From Pseudocercospora fijiensis CIRAD86 (Eukaryota > Ascomycota > Dothideomycetes > Mycosphaerellales > Mycosphaerellaceae): a stretch of 64,000 nucleotides of DNA. The translations under genes and the position numbers were made by a program. Positions 24,251-35,258 of the stretch are shown here, piece after piece (positions within the stretch are counted from its first letter, which is position 1; each line of letters begins with the position of its first letter). The notes beneath the pieces are model-generated. The model was not told the DNA's origin. It searched no databases and saw nothing but the letters and a program-made list of their open reading frames with translations. The stretch covers positions 1,007,126 to 1,071,125 of the forward strand of contig NW_006921532.1 in NCBI RefSeq assembly GCF_000340215.1, written 5' to 3'.

Positions 24251-24976
24251 ATGTCTCAACCCTACATCCCACAACCCGAAGAGACGAACGAGATTTGGAC
24301 AGCAGTAGATCACTACGTGAAAGAACATCTCATCACAGCCAAAGACTCGCCTTACCACGAAGCTCTAAACTTCGCCCTCGAGAACCAGAAGCAAGAAGGA
24401 TTACCAGACATAGCAGTTTCCACCCTGCAAGGAAAATTCCTGTCTCTGCAATGCATGATTCTCGACGCGAAAAATGTCTTGGAAGTCGGGACTCTGGGCG
24501 GCTACAGTGCCATCTGGCTAGCATCAGCAGGTCCCGAGGTCAAAGTGACGAGCGTGGAAGTCGAGGCCAAGAACAAAGCGACAGCAGAGAAAGCAATATC
24601 GCACGCGGGTTTGAGCGAGAGAGTTGAAATTCTTCTCGGACCTGGGATGGAAATTCTTCCAAAGATTCGGAAAGAGGTTGAAGCTGGGACTCGGCCTCTT
24701 TTCGACTTTGTGTTTATTGATGCTGACAAGCAGAATAATGTCAATTATCTGAACGAGGCTGTGCAGATGTGTCGATCGCGTGCGGTGATTGTGGTTGATA
24801 ATGTTGTTCGGAGGGGGAATGTTGCTAGTGAGGAGGTGGCTAGAGTGGATGAGAGAATTGCTGGGTCGCGAAAGGTTATTGAGGCTGCTGGCGCTCATCC
24901 ACGGCTTCGGAGTACTGTGGTTCAGACTGTGGGCGAGAAGAATTATGATGGGTTCATGCTTTGTGTTGTGAAGTAG
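24251..24976 (+). CDS. SAM-dependent O-methyltransferase (CCoAOMT/COMT-like)
   Basis: A single exon of 241 aa. It fits the class I methyltransferase family (Methyltransf_3) that methylates catechol-type hydroxyls with S-adenosylmethionine and a divalent metal. The SAM-binding loop LEVGTLGGYSA lies at about residues 77-87, an acidic residue ending the next strand (SVEVE) follows, and the metal/substrate motif DFVFIDADKQNN is present. The start at 24251 (CATCATGTCT) gives a normal-length N-terminus; the longer in-frame extension upstream looks like leader. No other secondary-metabolism gene is adjacent, so the substrate cannot be guessed; a general small-phenolic role is possible. Confidence 0.9.
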   Translation: MSQPYIPQPEETNEIWTAVDHYVKEHLITAKDSPYHEALNFALENQKQEGLPDIAVSTLQGKFLSLQCMILDAKNVLEVGTLGGYSAIWLASAGPEVKVTSVEVEAKNKATAEKAISHAGLSERVEILLGPGMEILPKIRKEVEAGTRPLFDFVFIDADKQNNVNYLNEAVQMCRSRAVIVVDNVVRRGNVASEEVARVDERIAGSRKVIEAAGAHPRLRSTVVQTVGEKNYDGFMLCVVK

Positions 24977-26019
24977 TCATTACAGCGGAAATATGGAGCG
25001 TCGAGTCTTTAGAATCAGGCTGGCAAATCTCGGGATCGCATGCATGTTGTGTCGCTCGACTTCTAGTACATATCTGGTTTGGCCCAGCCTACGACCCTTT
25101 CATGAATTTGCGCAAGATCCATTGTTGAATTTTGCACATGAACATGGACATGGTCATTGTCGCGTTGGCGTGATTAATGATGTTGGTTTGGGAACAAGAT
25201 TGCTCCTTCCTTCCAGGATGGCTGCGTGGGCATCTCCATCTCCATCTCCATAATTTATCAACTCCTCAGATGAAGCTGCATAGACGACGGGCTCGATAAA
25301 CATTCTTCGATCGATTTTAACCCAGGAAACCCCCACCAGTTTGGGGGCATCCAGTAAGGGCGACCGCCGACGAACGAGGTACGCGTCGAAAACCTAATAG
25401 AGAGAGATCCATATCTTGCGAGAGATAGATAGGGCAGCTTGATACTTCATAAAGATAGCCTAGCCCAAAGACTGCATTGCGCTTTCCTTTCAATGCTTCG
25501 CCGCCGTGAAAAAACGAAAACGAATAGCATTCTGCCGCGCTCAATTAGCTTGTCAAACCCATGCCTTCCTTCTATGATCGACTCAAGTCAACTGCCGGAA
25601 ATGCATCAATAATTAGCCAGCACCAACCCGCGCCGCCGCCCAGAAGAATCGAATTATCATCGAAAATCGCCCAATTCCCCTGGGACTTAACCGGTTGTCC
25701 GCAAATGACCCCCCCCCCCCCCCCCCAAAGCGCCGTAACGTTACTCGCTGAACGCTCGTCAAAAAGTTTTCGCGAAAGCAGACGGAAATTCTAAGCCGCA
25801 TGAACACTGAACAGCGCTGAAAGCACGCAGAGACTCCCGTCGTTCAATCATCACAGCCCCCCTCCGGTCGCAATGCATAATAAGCAGCAGTACACTGACG
25901 CCGTCATGCCGTTCCCCAAACGCATCTATTCAGTAAAAATGGAAAGACTGCTGTGACAGATTCAGCTTGAGATCCATCAACATTGCGTCTCGTCAAGGAG
26001 ACAACTTACACCCTCAACG
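24977..26019. other. Intergenic region with homopolymer C tract
   Basis: No gene seen. It contains a run of 18 C at 25709-25726 and sits between the 3' ends of the O-methyltransferase and the transcription factor, so it should hold both terminators. Confidence 0.5.
25709..25726 (+). repeat. poly-C run of 18
   Basis: Eighteen consecutive C, directly visible. Length is likely polymorphic and prone to sequencing error. Confidence 0.9.
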
Positions 26020-28760
26020 CTATCCCAGCAGAGGCTCGATGCCCCAGTCCCACATTACGCCAACCCAATGAAGATGGCCTCGAACAGAGTATGCGACATC
26101 GAAATTGCCATTCGAGAAATTCCTTCCCTTCTCGTTCGGGTTGGCGAGTGTAAAGACCATTCCGGCGCGGCCTGGCTCCGGCGAATTAGACCCTGTCTTC
26201 TCTGGCTGTGCTTTAGTTCTTTGACGGCCAGGACTTAGATCGGCCGTCACCACAAGATTTCGCTGCCTGGGTGATCTGGCCTCGTAATCATCCTTACGAC
26301 GCCAGACCTCTTCGGTCACCGCCAGGCACTTGTCGATGACACCAATGCGCATGCGTTTTCGCATCACATCCCACCGGCCACGTACCCAATCTCGATCTTC
26401 AGCTTCGGAAGCCATGCATCCAGCCACCATCAGTGGGTAGATGTGCACGTTGAGCATTCTACTTGTCAGCGGCACAGTAGCGAGATACTGCAACACCCGC
26501 TGAGCATAGTTCTCGTCTGGGTCGCCGGAACTCGTTGGTAGCTCGGGTACTGCTTGATGCAGATGAAGCATCGTTGCATAGCGATACGCTTCAGCAGTCT
26601 GAAGCGCATGCTGGACGTTCGTGGCTGGATCCTGAGGGCGTTGAATGTAAGCCGGCGTGTTCCACTCTTCCAGCTCTGCCATCAGGTCTCTCGCGGTGCT
26701 GATGATGCTTGGAGAACTTCTCTGAGATCTGCAAGCACGGCGAACGAGGTTCGCGACATTTCCGATGGTAGGGAAAAGGGTGCTCGCGCAGCCCATCAGG
26801 GGATCCAAACAAGCGTCAATGCCAATGTTGTCGAACTTGAGTCCGTAGCCAGGCTCTTCGTTGCCCGGCACCTCCGTTGTCCACAAAGAAGTCTGGAAGT
26901 CAGTCTTCTCGTCGCAGTCCACGCCCGTCAGACGCGAAATAACATCCATGTACACCCAAGCATTGCAGAGAAATTTCAATCGCAGCAAGTCCACGCCGAT
27001 CATAGGGTTTCGTCTATGGTGCTCCAACGCATTTTTGACAAAAGCGGCCGCGCCTTTGATGTGCATAACTCCAGTAGTAATGTGCTGATCCCATGATTCT
27101 GCAAAAGTCAGGGCTAAAGCCGTGGCAATCTGTGTTTGTATACCCATGCTGTCGTATCTCATGCCGTCCGAGATGTGCCGGATACTGGTCGCTTTGTGCT
27201 CGCCCCCTACCACCTTCAGTTGTGGATGGTCTGCAGCCGCATGGAAAGCAGACATTGATAGGAGAGCGTGTCGAAGACCCGCAGAGTGGTCTGCCAGAGG
27301 TAACACCAGCGTTCGCCACGGATTTTCATCTCGGCCGTCCATGACGGAAAGAATACCGCACGTCATCTTGTCGAAATGGTCCCAAAGGAATTCCACGCTT
27401 TGGAGGGGATGGCCAGGTTGTTGAAAGAATGACGGTGAGAGACTGTTCCAGAAATCGGGCATGTCCTCGGGCGTTGTCATTGCGAAGGGCGAGTCCGGAC
27501 TGGTGAATTGCGATGGCCATTGCAGAGAAGAGAAATCGCTCGCTGATATAGGGCCGATCAGGTCAGGAAAGACGGTTTCATCGAGCTCGGGGTCTTGGCC
27601 ACTAGTGAGGTAGGGAAAGTCAAGGTCCTGCGGCATGGAGAAGGACACAAAGTCCTGGGCGACAGCGTGGTCATCAGGAAGATTCTGAGACAGATCATCT
27701 TGCAAGTATTGGGTGAGCGATGGCGATGCGCCGTTGCCGTTAGCGGGGGCGAAGGAGCGAGTGCGATGTGTGAATTGTATGTCCGGATTGAAGATGGCGC
27801 GGCTTGAAGGCGTCATGTCGGGTAAGTTGTCCATAAGATCGGAATGATGAGCGTCTGACGATGGGTTCTTGCTGTCCTGCCGCCCATGCTGTTGGCCCAG
27901 CGGCGAATCCGAAGCAGAGAGGCCTGCCTGGACATTGGCCTTCCCACCTGGCTTGGCCTGCTTCGGGGTGAAGGTCGGTGGTGGCGTGGCCTTGTTCCTG
28001 GGGCCGTGCTGTGCGTCAGTAGTTCCAATCGCAGGTGGCATTTCTGCAACGGGTGAGGTCGCGGCAGATGGAAAGGCTCGTATGGGCGACGGGGGCGCAT
28101 TGGCAGTTGCTGCGAGAGTCAGCAAGAGTGCCAAGCCAAGCAACCAGTTTGCGCAGGTGAACTGCCAGCCAGCATCAGCATCAGCATCACGCACCTTGCT
28201 TTCCTTTGTCCAGGTTGATTTTGACTTGGCCATTCGGAAATTCTCTCCACTGGAAGGTCTTCTTGTATCCGCCGCAGACTATGTTTCTCTTCGCGCATTG
28301 CAGACACCCAGGCTTCTCTTCGCCGCACTTCAGCCGCTTCAACTTGCAGGTGGCACAACCTGGCAAACTCGTCCATCAGTAACTCATCGCAAGCAAGTCT
28401 GCAAACGTGTGCTAAGCAAGTAATCAAACAAACTTAATCAAAAGCAATCTGTCGTGGTGTATGTGTGTGTGGTCAAGTAGTACCATTACGGCTCTTGGTC
28501 TGCTTCGGCTTGACCTGCTGGGTGGCATCCTTCGCATCGCCATCGCCAGCGGCATTCTTCTCGTCTACCGAAGGGCCCTTTTTGGCGGCAGCTCGTTTGG
28601 TGTTCTCCTTGCCGCTGTTGCTCGGGCGCTTTGCGTGCTTCTTGGGTCGAGGCGGAGGAGGCTCGGGGGGCACGGCGGGTTCGTCTGAGGAAGCGGTGTC
28701 GTGTGCTTGGCCCAGGATGACAGAAGGCGAGGGGAAAGGCAAGCGAGATGCGTCGGCCAT
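26020..28760 (-). CDS. Zn2Cys6 transcription factor with fungal-specific domain (Fungal_trans_2 type)
   Basis: Three exons (28760-28484, 28359-28195, 28109-26020; introns 124 and 85 nt) give 843 aa in consistent phase. The binuclear zinc cluster is encoded by exon 2: Cys at about residues 94, 97, 104, 111, 114 and 121 (C-x2-C-x6-C-x6-C-x2-C-x6-C). The N-terminal 92 residues are Pro/Lys-rich and basic. After a long Pro/Ser/Asp-rich linker, the second half from about residue 385 (VEFLWDHFDKMTCGILSVMD) is the helical regulatory domain found in fungal factors of this group. An uninterrupted frame starting at Met 28233 would lack the zinc cluster, so the spliced model is preferred. The target genes are unknown. 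Confidence 0.88.
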
Positions 28761-30112
28761 GTCCACGCCAGCAGGCGCTCTGTGCAGTGTGCAAGCGAGT
28801 GAAGGGTACACACGGACGCAGCTCAACTCTGCCAGTTCAACGTCGGCAACAAAGCATGACCTGAACAAGGCAACACGTCCAGCGTCTGAATAATCTTGCG
28901 CGGTGGCAGAGAATAATGGGCAGTGGAATAAGTTCAGATCAGCAAGGCGGGCGTGGCGTGGCGTGGCGTGGGCGGGTTCGAAAAGCTAGAATACTTGGCT
29001 CGCTGGCAGTGGCACACCGCAGGGCCCCGGCGGCCTATCAGCAGCACTCGAGCGAGGCTGGCGCGAATCAGGCCGGCTGCCATTCGACGGCGTGGCACGA
29101 GCACAGCAAGATTCTCCAGGCAGGTGGAGACTAGCGCGCTGCTGCCGTGCCGCTTCTCTGTCTCTGCCACTGCCATCGACTGATTGACAAGACACCACCC
29201 GGCACGTCGACGCCGTGACAGGCAGGCCGCCGCCCGCCGACGCCGCCCGCCGACCGCCTCCCGCCTCCCGCCGACCCCTCCCTCCTGTATGCCTTCGCAA
29301 TGCCCGCCCCGCCCCGCATACGGAGGTCATTCTTACGTGTGCCACCTCCTCCGCACGCGCACGCTCACGCCCAAGGTCATGCGCTACCTCCGTCCCGCAG
29401 CGCAGCGCAGCGCAGAGAGCAGCGGCGAGTGCGTAGTGCGAACTCGGCTGCACCGCTCATCACCATGCCACTATCCACTATCCCGCATCCATGGTCCATC
29501 GACATCTTGCGTGGTACTGCCGGGCTGCCAGCCACACCAGTCTCTGCCTGGGCTTGTCCACGATCACGAGTCCTTCGGCCCGCACTTTGGCTTCCACTCA
29601 TCACTCAAGGTATCCCGGCTGCCGCCAACTACATGTACACCGCTCACCGCCGATCTGAGTGCCATATCAGCCGACTATGCCTGCGCCCGATCGACGTATC
29701 GACGTGAGCGAATCGTCCCTGCATCCCCGCTAGCAGGTCAGGAACTCGCACTGCATATCGCGAAAATCTCGCTGGGACTCTCGTGGCATGCCAATGACAG
29801 CGCCATCCACCCTCACGCCTCCAGTCGGCTCGCGTGCCACTCAGGTACCTGTATCACGTTCGCGCAGTCTTGCCTCACCGTCATCCCGACACCGGAGGCG
29901 ACAACGCAACCCCAAATTTCGACAACGCAAACTGTTGATCTATTCTGCCGTTGACAAGTTACACGAAATCTCATGCCAATTCGAAGTCGAGCACTATGTT
30001 TGGAACTTGCGTGCTTCCTGGTGCCATCGTGTACGTGAATTTCCATAAATCGAAATCACTGCGAGCTTGTTAGCGTCGCCATCGCGAACACGACAATCAG
30101 CCTTATCGCGAC
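28761..30112. other. GC-rich intergenic region upstream of transcription factor
   Basis: It holds the promoter and leader of the Zn2Cys6 gene and the 3' flank of the secreted protein. GGCGT repeats lie at about 28949-28973. Long overlapping open frames (for example 29184-29954 +) reflect GC-rich composition rather than a gene; none shows a domain. Confidence 0.5.
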
Positions 30113-31704
30113 TCACTTCACCGTATCGCACGAACCACCATTGATACCGCAAAACGATATCTCCGGCTCCGGCTCGATAGTGCCCGAAACCTTCACCTTG
30201 AGCCCAGCGATGTCATTCCAAGATTTTACATTCTTCGGCCCTACAATTCCGTTCGAATCGACGTGGAAGACGAACTTGCTCGTATCATTGCCGAATGGGT
30301 AGGTGAGGTCCAGCCGCTTCTCACTAACCTGCAGAACAAGTGTCAGTGGAAAAGTGGCACGACCAACAGCCTTGTGACTCTTACCTCAGCCTGCAAAGAC
30401 TGCGTTTCCGGCCAAAGCGTCACAAATCCAACCCTGGAAGATCCGTCGTCCCGAAGCCATTGTACTACAACTGGGTTGAACTGGCCTGGGTTGATGGACG
30501 GGCCGCCGACTGCCTTTTCCGAGAAGCTCTGGGCGCCAATGGTCAGCTTAGACGACATGAAGGTCGAATAGTTCCTGGGCACATGATCAAAAGCCGGCGA
30601 AAAGGCTGTGCGGTGAACAAGACGAGAATCTCCGAACGAGGTGAGCGCACTTAGAGCCTTCTCAGTGACAAAGGTCTTGTGATAGTCGGCCATGATGGCT
30701 ATCAGCGGGCCGATCTCGAAGTCATCGACATGTCCCACCGCCGTCGGCTTTGGATACAGAGGTGACTGCTCAAAGCCAACAAAGCTCCAGATCCACAGTG
30801 ACATGATGGCCAGGTAGCGGTTCAGATCAAACCCGTAGCTTCTGTCCCACGGCCCAGCAATATTCTTCATGTTGGCGTTGTACACCTCGCCGACAAAGTC
30901 CCAAGTCTCGCGAATCATACGGGGCGCATTGGATCCAAGGACCGAATCCGCCGGCAGATACTTCGCCCAGAGCGTCAACGCGAACAAGGACACACCAAAA
31001 TACGTTGGACTGTTGAACTCAGCCAACGTGTCGTTCTGCTTGAAAAGATCAACAATCTCCTGACCCCAAGTCTCTCCTTCAGCTGTAATATTAGCATCTC
31101 CAACCTTCCTTCCCACCCACCCGGACACAGCCGCTTTCATGATCGCAGCATTACTGTACGCCGGCGTAAGATTCTCATCATCAGACCCATAAACTCGATA
31201 AGTATCCCCAATCGCATTCAAATGCAAACTCTCCACCATCCTCTCCTTGAGATCTTGAGGCAAAAGATGCCCAAATTCCTCATAACACACAATCATCGCA
31301 GTCCCAATGAAACCCCTCCAATTCGGATCCCAAGAATTATATATCGACGCTGGATACGCCTCCGTTCCCGGATCCGGTTGTTCGGGATATGTTTGGTAAT
31401 CTCCATACCATTGCTCACTGGCGTTAAAAAATTGGCCCGAGATGATGTTGTTTAGAATTCTTCTTGCGTGTTCGCAATCATCGTTCTCATTCCGTGCGAG
31501 GAGGCCTGCTGCGTACCAGGACGAGGAGCGGGTTTCGTGCTGCAAGGCGTAGTAGATGTTGTAGAGGTAACCCGCGTCGGCGTCGTAGAGGTTGTCCATG
31601 AAGGTTAGGGATTGGGTGAGGAGGGAGGTGGCATGGTCGCTGTATGCGTATGTGTATGTGCAGGTAAGGAGGGGAACTATGGGAAGGTACTGTATAGATT
31701 TCAT
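30113..31704 (-). CDS. Secreted protein of unknown function, 511 aa, probable all-helical fold
   Basis: Two exons (31704-30385, 30328-30113; 56-nt intron GTAAGA...CTGCAG, phase 0). A signal peptide is evident at residues 1 to about 20 (MKSIQYLPIVPLL then TYTYA). The body has repeated Trp/Tyr-rich helices (SSSWYAAGLLAR, GTAMIVCYEEFGHLL, SPTYFGVSLFALTLWAKYLP), the look of an alpha/alpha-toroid such as six-hairpin glycosidases or lyases. The C-terminus encoded by exon 2 is beta-rich. I cannot name the family. The Met at 31704 is chosen over the upstream in-frame Met at 31860 because it begins the signal peptide. Confidence 0.78.
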
Positions 31705-32548
31705 CTTTGTCTTTTCTGCGAGAAGGAGGAAGTTGTCTTGTTGTTTTGTTCGTTCGTTTACAGCAGGATCGCTATATGTATATATAGTTTTTTTTTCTAC
31801 TTGATTAGTGTACTTTCTTGATATTAAAGCTCTGCAGGTGGATACCGCATATTGCATCATATCGGCGGACTTTTAATTCTTGCTAGCCGAAGAGGAGGTG
31901 GAGGTGGAGGTGGAGGTGTCATGAGGAGGACTGGAGTTGCATTTCCGCCGTGGAGTCTCTCCGGTTCGAAAGAAAGGTGGAGAATTGAAGGATTGACGTT
32001 ACTACTGTACGAACTTCGAAGAGAGATTAAGTACATGTACCGTAAAGGCAGGCGAGACTTGAGTGGAAGAACAGTCGGAATTTGGTGCTTGCCCTGCCTG
32101 CCTGCTTTGCCGTTCTCTCCTCTCTCATGGTTATTAGGTATTCGGGCTAATACTTCTTTTTTGATTTCTTTCAATTAGAGGACTGGCAGGGCAGGATTTG
32201 TATGGGCGCGTTCTTCCACTCAGCTCGTAAGTTAAACCCTAAGACAACCCCTTCGCATCCAGGTCGTCGCAAGCTTAGTTCTATGCCTCTTTCCTTCGCT
32301 CCGGCTCCGCTCGGATAAAAATCATTTGGATTCGATCGCTTTTGAAAATCAAGACAACCAAAAATTTCAGTTAGGACTAACTACACGACGTTCTAGAAAA
32401 AAAAAATCATCCTATGCTTCTTTCTACTCTGCTTCTTACCGCTCCTACACTTCTCTCCTCCGATAGTTCTAGCGCAGAGCAAGTCGACAAATTCCAATAA
32501 TCATGCATTCCCGAAACTCCTAGACTCCCACTCCCCCCATTTCTTCCT
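31705..32548. other. Intergenic region, promoter of secreted 511-aa gene
   Basis: Contains a GAGGTG-type repeat at about 31893-31918 and AT-rich stretches. No coding signal. It separates the start of one secreted-protein gene from the 3' end of the next. Confidence 0.5.
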
Positions 32549-33072
32549 CTAACAAGTCCCTTGCGCCTGTGCAGGAGGACTCAGACCATGGTCGCTCCCA
32601 GGATGTCGAGTGATTGATGCGCAAGTCGTAACATCCGTAGCACAATCGCCTCTGGAGTGAATGTCCCCGTTCTTTTTCTGGTTCCAGAAGCACTCGCCTA
32701 CCCCTCTGTCCCAGACACAGCAAATGCCTTGAAGAAGAAGAAGTGTTAGCGATGGGCGCAAAAAAAGAACTATGTAATGTGAATGTGAAACACTCACTTT
32801 GATACGTTGTAGTGTGACTACCGGTGCCTATAGTATATGGCGTGGTCAGATATTCCGCGCCCCACATACACTCGTTGCCGTCTGGTTCCATTTTTTGTTA
32901 GAAATGTTTTTTAACAAAACATTTTGGGTCATGTTACGTTACCTGCTTCCCAGAATCGAGCTATGCCATCCGGAACTACTTTGCAACCTCTGGTTGCAAT
33001 TTGGTATTCGACTGCGCCGAATACCAAGGCTGGAAGTAAAGTAGCAGTCAAGAGGAACTTGGTGTTTGCCAT
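32549..33072 (-). CDS. Small secreted cysteine-rich protein 1 (effector-like), 130 aa
   Basis: Three exons (33072-32943, 32881-32798, 32727-32549) with 61- and 70-nt introns, all in phase, give 130 aa. A signal peptide covers about residues 1-20 (MANTKFLLTATLL, then ALVFGA). The mature part has eight Cys at 30, 48, 74, 75, 84, 100, 107 and 130, an even number fit for four disulfides, with Cys as the last residue. Small size, secretion and Cys content match the usual definition of a fungal candidate effector; actual function is unknown and no family is recognised. It is divergent from the second cysteine-rich gene at 34345, with a MITE between them. Confidence 0.8.
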
Positions 33073-33417
33073 TGCTATAGGATGTTTTCGTAGTTTACGG
33101 CTGGAGAATGTGTTGGTGTGAGTTTCTTAGGCAGATCGCTGATTGTGCTGCTAGAAGGTAGTAGATAGAATCTGTATATATATTCATCCTCTGATTTTGT
33201 AGTCGAGGATTCTCGTTACCGAATAGCAAGGTTTGGTAGCGCAGGATATTTTGCGTGCAGAGCAAGGTATATTTACAAGCAGAATCCCGGTTGTTTGTTC
33301 TGCAGCCTTCCCGCAGACGTTATTATAATACAAGACGAAGTCGTATTCAATCCCAGTCCTACTCCCTTCCAACACCAACAATCTAAACCCCTTGTCGAAA
33401 TTCCCCTTTCCTAAGTA

Positions 33418-33597
33418 CACCTCGATTAAGCGAGATGGCGGACGGCGGTGATCCCTGAAAACGGGATCTAACTGGTCAAAGCTAGCGTACTGCCTAAAGG
33501 AATTATCCGTACCTTTAAGAAGTTCACGTCTAACGCTTTTAAGCTAGCTGCCGTTTACGGGGATTACCCCCGTCCGCCATCTCGCTTAATCGGGGTG
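33418..33597. mobile_element. MITE with ~40-bp terminal inverted repeats and TA target duplication
   Basis: The left end begins CACCTCGATTAAGCGAGATG and the right end, reverse-complemented, begins CACCCCGATTAAGCGAGATG; about 40 bases match with four mismatches. The element is 180 bp, non-coding and flanked on both sides by TA (33416-33417, 33598-33599). TA duplication points to mobilisation by a Tc1/mariner/pogo-type transposase, not present in the window. Confidence 0.85.
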
Positions 33598-34308
33598 TAC
33601 AAGATTTTACTACCTCCTTTAACTTTTTAAGCTGCTTCGTAATTTCCGCCTAGTACAACTACCCTCGGTACACATTTCAAGGTTGTGCACGTGCATTCTA
33701 CACATATACTTATGCCTTAGGCAAGCGGCCTTACTACGCAAGGGGTTTGTAAATAGACCAATTACCGTATGCTGGCCAGTAGGGATCCAACAGGAGACAG
33801 AGGTTTTGGCATTGGAATAATTGCGAGGTGTGTTGATGGGTTGAAACCTTCGTAGTCCATATTGCTACTGTGGTGTGCAACTGCAATGTTGTACCTGTTA
33901 CGAATACTAGGAAAAAATCCCTTCCAACCTCTAACATTTCTAATCTACATATTAATACCCTACAACGGATGTCGCTTGCCGTTGGGTTGGTTGAGCCCTG
34001 CGACTACTACTATTATTGGATACAACAACAGAAGGAACCTATGCCCACATTATTGGGTCATCCCGAGTCGTAGTTCTAAATAAGCCAACGACTGCAGGGT
34101 TAGGAACAGCCTATACAGTCTGATCTCGATTCCACAGGCCGCAGGTGTCCACTTTCACTCCGACACCGTACCTCAAGACGTACTGTCGCGCTGCAATCGA
34201 GAGTGCTTACGATCGCGATATTTTCCAAATTCCATCGTTGTCATCATACAGCATTCTTGATATCTATTATATAGGCCAGCCCAACCCTTGCAGTCGTCAA
34301 AAAAACCA

Positions 34309-34341
34309 ACAACACACAACACACAACACACAACACACAAC
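34309..34341 (+). repeat. AACACAC tandem repeat in leader of effector-like gene 2
   Basis: About four copies of a 7-bp AACACAC unit end a few bases before the ATG at 34345, probably inside the 5' UTR. Confidence 0.8.
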
Positions 34342-34344
34342 AAT

Positions 34345-34687
34345 ATGCGGTCTACACTACTTAGCTTGACCACCATCATCGCTCACGTTTCGGCAACGTT
34401 GACTGGAGAGGCATGTACATGCGCTGGCATCAAGAAATGCCAGAATCAGAAAGCTTGGGGATGTGTACAGATCGATGGTCCCCTCGAAGGTCCCAACTGC
34501 GTGGATCAGACTACCGTCTGCGAAGGCTCGTGCCCTCTCGTATCATTTGCGTATCAGAAGCATAAGTGAGTAAGCGTAGTTTTCGAGTTGTCGATTACAT
34601 TTTCTAAAAAACTTGTGATATCATAGCTCCGACGACAAGCAATGTATTTGCACCAAGAGCAATGCCGCCGACACGACAAACTGCTGA
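34345..34687 (+). CDS. Small secreted cysteine-rich protein 2 (effector-like), 93 aa
   Basis: Two exons (34345-34565, 34627-34687) with a 61-nt intron GTGAGT...ATCATAG give 93 aa. A signal peptide covers about residues 1-17 (MRSTLLSLTTIIAHVSA). The mature chain has ten Cys at 24, 26, 32, 40, 52, 59, 63, 80, 82 and 93, enough for five disulfides, and again ends in Cys. Without the intron the frame would stop before the last three Cys, so the spliced form is favoured. No named family is recognised. It looks like a secreted candidate effector or other apoplastic small protein; a role is inference only. Confidence 0.8.
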
Positions 34688-35258
34688 GTTGGTTTCAAGT
34701 AGGATGCCGAAGTGCATATGTGTGTGGATGCGAAGTGTCGTTTCATTCAAGGAGAATTTGGAAGATCTATGGGTTGAAGTGAAATGCATGGATGTAGGAG
34801 ATGCCGGTTGTAGAGCACATGTATGATATATCCCAGTTTTGATTGCCTGCATACATGTAGGTAGTCCGTGAGAGGCCGATATTCAGCCATCGTTCCGACA
34901 CTTGTCTGAGCAATTGAAAAATCATTTCATTGCCAACTCCGACTAGCTTTCTGAATCATGAAAAGCAGACGCTCTCAACAGCAAGATATCCGTCCCTCCT
35001 TGAATGGTCGTAACTGGGCAATCACAGCTGTCCGAAATCAAGATGTCCAGCTGTAACAGCCTATTCAAACATTCGTGAAGTTTTGCAGCTGTTCCATTAG
35101 GCAGACCTTTATCCCAAAATGCTGGTGACTCGGCTTCTTCCATTCCTGGAGCGAGTTTACTCTCGACGGTCTGGGCCCCATGGAACAAGTTCTCCTTCAT
35201 CGCTTGCTGATCAGAATAGCTGTCGTCGTCGAATTACTCCATGAAGATGCCACCCACT
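34688..35258. other. Intergenic region between convergent genes
   Basis: Holds the terminators of the small secreted gene (+) and of the 641-aa gene (-). An 85-codon open frame at 35200-34943 on the minus strand has no supporting feature. Confidence 0.5.

Larger units (their letters stand above)
33073..34344. promoter_or_regulatory. Shared divergent promoter region of the two effector-like genes
   Basis: This 1.27-kb region lies between the two start codons and contains the 180-bp MITE at 33418-33597, followed by about 130 bp of AT-rich, CpA-poor DNA. The right end is an AACACAC tandem tract just before the second start. No specific operator is recognisable. Confidence 0.5.

Noticed and set aside
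26554..28423. Long plus-strand frames opposite the transcription factor
   Set aside because: Antisense shadows of a long coding exon.
28119..28427. Separate minus-strand frame over the zinc-cluster exon
   Set aside because: It is a different frame of exon 2 of the Zn2Cys6 gene; the cluster appears only in the spliced frame.
29184..29954. 256-codon open frame on the plus strand
   Set aside because: It lies in GC-rich promoter-like DNA with several overlapping open frames on both strands, has biased Pro/Arg/Ser composition and no domain.
5110..33715. Shared TGCCTTAGGCA-like word in element B LTRs, the MULE relic and near 33710
   Set aside because: Eleven bases only, near-palindromic, with no similarity in the flanks; treated as coincidence.
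34943..35200. 85-codon minus-strand frame between convergent genes, considered as an extra exon
   Set aside because: The preceding gene already ends in a proper stop at 35259 and no donor/acceptor pair links them convincingly.
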